DNA of 64,000 nt from Rothia nasimurium (GTDB taxonomy: Bacteria > Actinomycetota > Actinomycetes > Actinomycetales > Micrococcaceae). The notes beneath the pieces were generated by a model. The model was not told the DNA's origin and made no database searches. It worked only from the letters and a program-made list of their open reading frames with translations. The DNA lies in contig NZ_CAKMSS010000007.1 in the NCBI RefSeq assembly GCF_928382285.1, positions 1 to 64,000 on the forward strand, written 5' to 3'. Numbering within the stretch: position 1 is the first letter of the stretch; the number at the start of each line of letters is the position of its first letter. Positions 60,049-64,000 of the stretch are shown here, in pieces. The position numbers and the translations under genes were made by a program.

Positions 60049-60116
60049 ACCCACCATTCTAAACCCGCGGCCTCAACCCGACCGCCGGCGTCCTTAACCC
60101 TAACTGTGCGCCCCCT

Positions 60117-60149
60117 GTTCACCCACCGTTCACCCACTGCTAGCCCACC
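60117..60149 (+). promoter_or_regulatory. PHO box (PhoP-type direct repeats) upstream of pstS
   Basis: Three head-to-tail 11-bp units: GTTCACCCACC (60117-60127), GTTCACCCACT (60128-60138) and a weaker GCTAGCCCACC (60139-60149). The first two match the Streptomyces-type PHO box (GTTCAYYYR core). They lie about 115 bp before the pstS start, so the pst operon should be induced by phosphate starvation through a PhoR-PhoP system not in this window. Confidence 0.8.
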
Positions 60150-60265
60150 TGCTACCTAACGCTCCTAAAGTCAGATGCGTTAGACACCGTTCCCTTCCTA
60201 CTCACCGTCTCACACAGTTCTCACACGAGACAGGGTAGGGCACACAAACTCAAAGGAAATCACCT

Positions 60266-61375
60266 GTGAAGGCTAAGTCACTTGCTCGTTGGGGCTCACT
60301 TGCAGCTGTAGGCGCACTCGCATTCACCGCTTGCGGTTCAGACAACGCAACCGGCACTGCCACCTCCTCAGACGCAGGTTCCAGCGCAGCTTCCCTGCCC
60401 TCCACCCCCCTGACCGGCGTCGGCGCCTCATCCCAGCAGGCAGCAATCACCGCTTGGGAAACCGGTTTCGCTAACCTGGGCGGCACCGTACAGTACTCAC
60501 CGGACGGCTCCGGTGCAGGCCGCGAGGCCCTGCTCGCTGGTGGCGCTAAGTTCGCCGGCTCAGACCGCGCTCTCAAGGCTGAGGAATGGGAACAGTCCAA
60601 GGAGGTATGCGGCGACGGCGGCGCCATCAACATCCCCGTCTACATCTCCCCCGTAGCTGTAGCCTTCAACCTGCCGGGCGTCTTATCCCTGAACCTGGAC
60701 GGCGAAACCATTGCCAAGATCTTCAAGGGCGAAATCACCACCTGGAACGATGCAGCTATCGCCTCACAGAACGAAGGCGTTACCCTGCCCGACACCAAGA
60801 TCACCGTTGTCCACCGCTCAGATGACTCCGGCACCACCCAGAACTTCACCGAATACCTGGCTGCCGCCTCTAACGGTGCCTGGGACGTAGAAGCAGACGG
60901 CAACTGGCCCTCCCAGTACGCCGGTGAATCCAACAAGGGCACCTCCGGCGTTGTCTCCACCACCTCATCCACCGAGGGTGCTATCACCTACGCGGACGCC
61001 TCAGCCATCGGCAACCTGGGCAAGGTCAACGTCAAGGTGGGCGACTCCTACGTTGAACTCTCAGCAGATGCCGCTGCCAAGACCGTTGAACTCTCAGAGC
61101 GCGTCGGCGGCATGAACGAGAACGACATGGCAATCAACATCAACCGCACCCCCGAGGACTCCACCGCCTACCCCGTTGTGCTGGTCTCCTACCACATCGT
61201 CTGCTCCGGCTACTCCTCAGAAGACGACGTCACCCTGGTCAAGGCCTACGAGAACTACGTAGTCTCCGAGCAGGGCCAGAAGGACGCCGCTGACGCGGCC
61301 CACTCAGCGCCCTTGACCAGCGCACTGACCGCTGACGCCCAGAAGGCTATCGAATCCATCACCGTTACCCAGTAA
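60266..61375 (+). CDS. pstS: Phosphate ABC transporter substrate-binding lipoprotein
   Basis: Captures phosphate outside the membrane. The 369-residue protein has a signal peptide with lipobox FTAC (Cys23), a Ser/Thr linker, then the PstS fold: GVGASSQQAAI, YSPDGSGAGREALLAGGAKFAGSDRAL (phosphate loop, residues about 75-100), VHRSDDSGTTQNF near 195, and VLVSYHIVCS near 310. It starts at GTG 60266 with AAAGGA upstream. It is controlled by the PHO box at 60117 and followed by a stem-loop before pstC. Confidence 0.95.
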   Translation: MKAKSLARWGSLAAVGALAFTACGSDNATGTATSSDAGSSAASLPSTPLTGVGASSQQAAITAWETGFANLGGTVQYSPDGSGAGREALLAGGAKFAGSDRALKAEEWEQSKEVCGDGGAINIPVYISPVAVAFNLPGVLSLNLDGETIAKIFKGEITTWNDAAIASQNEGVTLPDTKITVVHRSDDSGTTQNFTEYLAAASNGAWDVEADGNWPSQYAGESNKGTSGVVSTTSSTEGAITYADASAIGNLGKVNVKVGDSYVELSADAAAKTVELSERVGGMNENDMAININRTPEDSTAYPVVLVSYHIVCSGYSSEDDVTLVKAYENYVVSEQGQKDAADAAHSAPLTSALTADAQKAIESITVTQ

Positions 61376-61386
61376 CACCGCGTTCA

Positions 61387-61425
61387 TCAAGGTGCGGCCA
61401 GGTCTCCGACCCGGTCGCACCTTGA
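61387..61425 (+). promoter_or_regulatory. Intercistronic stem-loop between pstS and pstC
   Basis: A 10-bp perfect stem TCAAGGTGCG/CGCACCTTGA (61387-61396, 61416-61425) has inner GCC/GGT pairing and no U-run. It may stabilise the pstS mRNA 3' end or attenuate transcription, giving more PstS than permease. Confidence 0.6.
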
Positions 61426-61458
61426 CCCGCGTCAAAACGACAAAGGTTTCACATTCCC

Positions 61459-62427
61459 ATGTCAACCACAGCAGCACCGCAGCCGGGCACCAGCAGCGCC
61501 CGCGCGAAAACCAAGGACCTTCCCGATGTAGGAAACCCGGCGGCAGATAAAATCTTCTCGGGTATCTCCCTCGGCGCCGGCGTCCTTATTCTTATTGTCC
61601 TGGCAGCTGTCGCTATCTTCCTGGTCGCCCAGGCCCTGCCGGTTTTCACCGCAGACCCAGCAGACCTCACCAGCGGCAGCTTCATTCAGTACATCATCCC
61701 GCTGACTATCGGCACCCTCATTGCCTCGACCATTGCCCTGCTCCTGGCAACCCCTATCGGCATCGGCGTGGCTCTGTTCATCTCCCACTACGCCCCTCGC
61801 AAGCTGGCTAAGGGTATCGGCTACGTGATTGACCTGCTGGCCGCTATCCCTTCCGTTATCTTCGGTGCCTGGGGCGCTTCGGTACTGGCCCCCAAAATCG
61901 TGCCCTTCTACGACTGGCTCGCCACCTACCTGGGCTTCATCCCTATCTTCGAAGGCCCCGCCTCACAGACCGGTAAGACCATCCTGACCGCGGGCATCGT
62001 CCTGGGCATCATGATTCTGCCCATCATCACCTCTATGTGCCGCGAAATCTTCATCCAGACTCCCACTCTGCAGGAAGAAGCAGCCCTGGGTCTGGGTGCC
62101 ACTCGCTGGGAGATGATTCGCATGACCGTCTTCCCCTTCGCCCGCACCGGCATCATTTCCTCCGTCATGCTGGCCCTGGGGCGTGCCCTCGGTGAAACCA
62201 TGGCAGTGACCCTGGTACTGGCGTCCGGCCCGCTGACCGCCTCCATCATCAAGTCCGGGAACCAGACCTTCGCCTCAGAGATCGCCCTCAACTTCCCCGA
62301 GGCCTACGGTCTGCGCATGTCAGAGCTGATTGCAGCCGGCCTGGTGCTCTTCGTCATCACCCTCATCGTCAACATCCTGGCCCGCATGATCGTGGCCCGC
62401 TACAAGGACTTCTCAGGAGCTAACTAA
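61459..62427 (+). CDS. pstC: Phosphate ABC transporter permease PstC
   Basis: Membrane channel subunit of the high-affinity phosphate importer. The 322-residue protein has about six helices and the cytoplasmic coupling loop EEAALGLGATRWEMIRMTVFPFARTGI near residues 210-240 that docks on PstB. It overlaps pstA by one base (TAATG). Confidence 0.95.
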   Translation: MSTTAAPQPGTSSARAKTKDLPDVGNPAADKIFSGISLGAGVLILIVLAAVAIFLVAQALPVFTADPADLTSGSFIQYIIPLTIGTLIASTIALLLATPIGIGVALFISHYAPRKLAKGIGYVIDLLAAIPSVIFGAWGASVLAPKIVPFYDWLATYLGFIPIFEGPASQTGKTILTAGIVLGIMILPIITSMCREIFIQTPTLQEEAALGLGATRWEMIRMTVFPFARTGIISSVMLALGRALGETMAVTLVLASGPLTASIIKSGNQTFASEIALNFPEAYGLRMSELIAAGLVLFVITLIVNILARMIVARYKDFSGAN

Positions 62428-63524
62428 TGTCTGTAGCTACCACCTCATCCCGCTTCGCCAGCCGCCAGGCCCCCAAGTGGCTGCCCCTGGCCGTCGGCGC
62501 AGGCTCCCTGATTCTGGGCGCCGCCGCCAGTGCCCTCACCGGCTTCTCTATCGCAACCTTCGCCCTCTTTGCAGGCATCATCTTCGTGATTGCCGGCCCC
62601 CTGGCCGTCACCTCCTTCGAAGGCAAGCGCAAGGGCCAGGACGCCTTCGCCCGCTACCTGGTCTACGGCACCTTCCTCATCGCCCTCATCCCCCTGGTCT
62701 CGGTGCTCTACACCGTACTCGCCAAGGGTATCCCCGGCCTGTCAGGTAACTTCCTGAGCACCTCCATGAAGGGCGTCACCGGCGTACACGATAACGCCGC
62801 CGCTGCAGGCGAAGGCCCCGTATTCGGCGGTATCTATCACGCCATCATCGGTACCCTCGAAATTACCCTGCTGGCCACCGTCATCTCGGTACCCATCGGC
62901 CTGCTCACCGCTATCTACCTGGTGGAATACGGCCAGGGCAAGTGGCTCTCCAAAGCCATCACCTTCTTCGTGGACGTCATGACCGGCATCCCCTCCATTG
63001 TGGCGGGCCTCTTCGCGGCCTCCTTCTTCGCCCTGGTATCAGGTAACCCCATGAACCGTATGGGCCTGGTAGCAGCTGTGGCCCTGTCTGTCCTCATGAT
63101 TCCTACCGTGGTGCGTAACGCCGAAGAAATGCTGCGTATCGTGCCCAACGAACTGCGCGAGGCGTCCTACGCCCTGGGCGTCCGTAAGTGGCGTACCATC
63201 ATGAAGGTCGTTATCCCCACCGCTATCTCGGGCATCGCATCGGGCGTAACCCTGGCTATCGCCCGCGTCATCGGCGAAACTGCCCCCATCCTGGTGACCG
63301 CAGGCTTCGTCACCTCCATCAACTGGAGCGCCTTCAGCGGCTGGATGGCAACCCTGCCCACCTACATCTACTACCAGATCATGACGCCCACCAGCCCCAC
63401 CGCCGCGTCCGTCTCCGAGACCCGCGCCTGGGCCGCTGCGCTCATCTTGATCATCATCGTGATGGTACTGAACCTCATTGCCCGTACTATCGCCAAGATC
63501 TTCGCCCCCAAGACCGGCCGATAA
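62427..63524 (+). CDS. pstA: Phosphate ABC transporter permease PstA
   Basis: Second channel subunit. The 365-residue protein has an extended N-terminal region with two extra helices before the core, as in other actinobacterial PstA. The coupling loop is LREASYALGVRKWRTIMKVVIPTAISGI near residues 242-270. Its ATG overlaps the pstC stop. pstB follows after 60 bp. Confidence 0.95.
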   Translation: MSVATTSSRFASRQAPKWLPLAVGAGSLILGAAASALTGFSIATFALFAGIIFVIAGPLAVTSFEGKRKGQDAFARYLVYGTFLIALIPLVSVLYTVLAKGIPGLSGNFLSTSMKGVTGVHDNAAAAGEGPVFGGIYHAIIGTLEITLLATVISVPIGLLTAIYLVEYGQGKWLSKAITFFVDVMTGIPSIVAGLFAASFFALVSGNPMNRMGLVAAVALSVLMIPTVVRNAEEMLRIVPNELREASYALGVRKWRTIMKVVIPTAISGIASGVTLAIARVIGETAPILVTAGFVTSINWSAFSGWMATLPTYIYYQIMTPTSPTAASVSETRAWAAALILIIIVMVLNLIARTIAKIFAPKTGR

Positions 63525-63584
63525 GACCCACGAAAAGCCTATGAGCTTTACCCGGCCCCAAGACTTTTAGAAAAAGGAAACTCC

Positions 63585-64000
63585 ATGTCAAAGCGCATCG
63601 ACGTTGAAAACCTGAACGTGTACTACGGCGACTTCCTCGCGGTAGAAGACATCTCCATGGAAATTGAACCCCGCACCGTCACCGCCTTCATCGGCCCCTC
63701 AGGTTGCGGCAAGTCAACCTTCCTGCGCACCCTCAACCGCATGCACGAGGTAATCCCCGGCGCCCGCGTTGAAGGTAAGGTACTGCTCGACGGCGAAAAC
63801 CTCTACGGTAAGGGCGTTGACCCCGTGGTGGTCCGCTCCCAGATTGGTATGGTCTTCCAGCGCCCCAACCCTTTCCCCACCATGTCCATCCGCGAGAACG
63901 TGCTAGCGGGTGTGAAGCTCAACAACCGCAAAATCTCCAAGACCGACGCGGACGAGCTGGTCGAATCCTCCCTGCGCGGTGCTAACCTCTGGAACGAGGT
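63585..64000 (+). CDS. pstB: Phosphate ABC transporter ATP-binding protein, partial (3' end outside window)
   Basis: ATPase of the phosphate importer. Only the first 138 codons are present. ATG 63585 has AAAAAGGAAA upstream. Visible are [18 protein letters not shown], Walker [10 protein letters not shown] at residues 37-45, [10 protein letters not shown], and the Q-loop region [20 protein letters not shown] near 88-106, all typical of PstB. The signature and Walker B lie beyond the window. No frameshift is seen in the part present. Confidence 0.95.
   Translation, partial: MSKRIDVENLNVYYGDFLAVEDISMEIEPRTVTAFIGPSGCGKSTFLRTLNRMHEVIPGARVEGKVLLDGENLYGKGVDPVVVRSQIGMVFQRPNPFPTMSIRENVLAGVKLNNRKISKTDADELVESSLRGANLWNE

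Overview
This 64 kb window is chromosomal DNA of a high-GC Gram-positive bacterium (Actinobacteria). The best fit is Micrococcaceae, probably a Rothia-like genus. The reasons are a GC content of roughly 60% by impression (not computed), actinobacterial marker families (Lsr2, DUF3180 after folK, two PH-domain proteins, DUF2520 before panC, ClpC, DisA beside RadA), PhoP-type 11-bp repeats before pstS, and many genes whose -10 box lies 6-8 nt before the start codon, as in leaderless actinobacterial transcripts. The genus is inference. I see no rRNA, tRNA, CRISPR array, transposase or prophage.

Layout. 0-5 kb: a truncated Abi_2-like remnant, alanine dehydrogenase, three small four-helix membrane proteins and a coupled pair of exported proteins (PKD-like and DUF6318-like). 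5-10.5 kb: a defence-rich, AT-richer stretch with a divergent Sau3AI-like restriction-modification pair and an intact Abi_2/HEPN gene, with pheA between them. 10.5-18.3 kb: diacylglycerol kinase, serS, a manganese/zinc-type ABC transporter, a DUF4143 ATPase behind unusual direct repeats, and a HAD phosphatase. 18.5-26.7 kb: a HicB-like regulator with a hairpin operator, a GT87 membrane glycosyltransferase whose frame is broken at a G7 tract, a DCC-family protein, an AEC transporter, a SatD-like regulator, and a 1263-residue nuclease-helicase with an unknown partner. 27-30 kb: a secreted CAP/LGFP protein and a PBP4-type carboxypeptidase.

30-47 kb is conserved housekeeping: ppa, a zinc metalloprotease, tilS, hpt, ftsH, and the folate genes folE-folP-folB-folK-DUF3180, followed by PH-domain proteins, a small ABC transporter, DUF2520-panC and lysS. 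47-64 kb holds a tiny membrane protein, lsr2, clpC, argA, a tandemly duplicated two-gene membrane cassette of unknown function, mutY, a Ser/Ala/Glu-stalked surface protein, disA, radA, a FUSC-family exporter, and pstSCAB, with pstB cut by the window end.

The most notable structure outside genes is a dispersed intergenic repeat of about 190-225 bp. It has inverted ends (GGCTTATTCAT/ATGAATAAGCC) and an inner inverted pair. Three long copies and two miniature ones lie here, and the inner arms change in a compensatory way between copies. Other items to check are the GATC-bearing palindrome between the restriction and methylase genes, the G7 frame break, the paralogous membrane cassette, the 45-bp repeats before the DUF4143 gene, and a frequent GGACGCC/GGCGTCC word.
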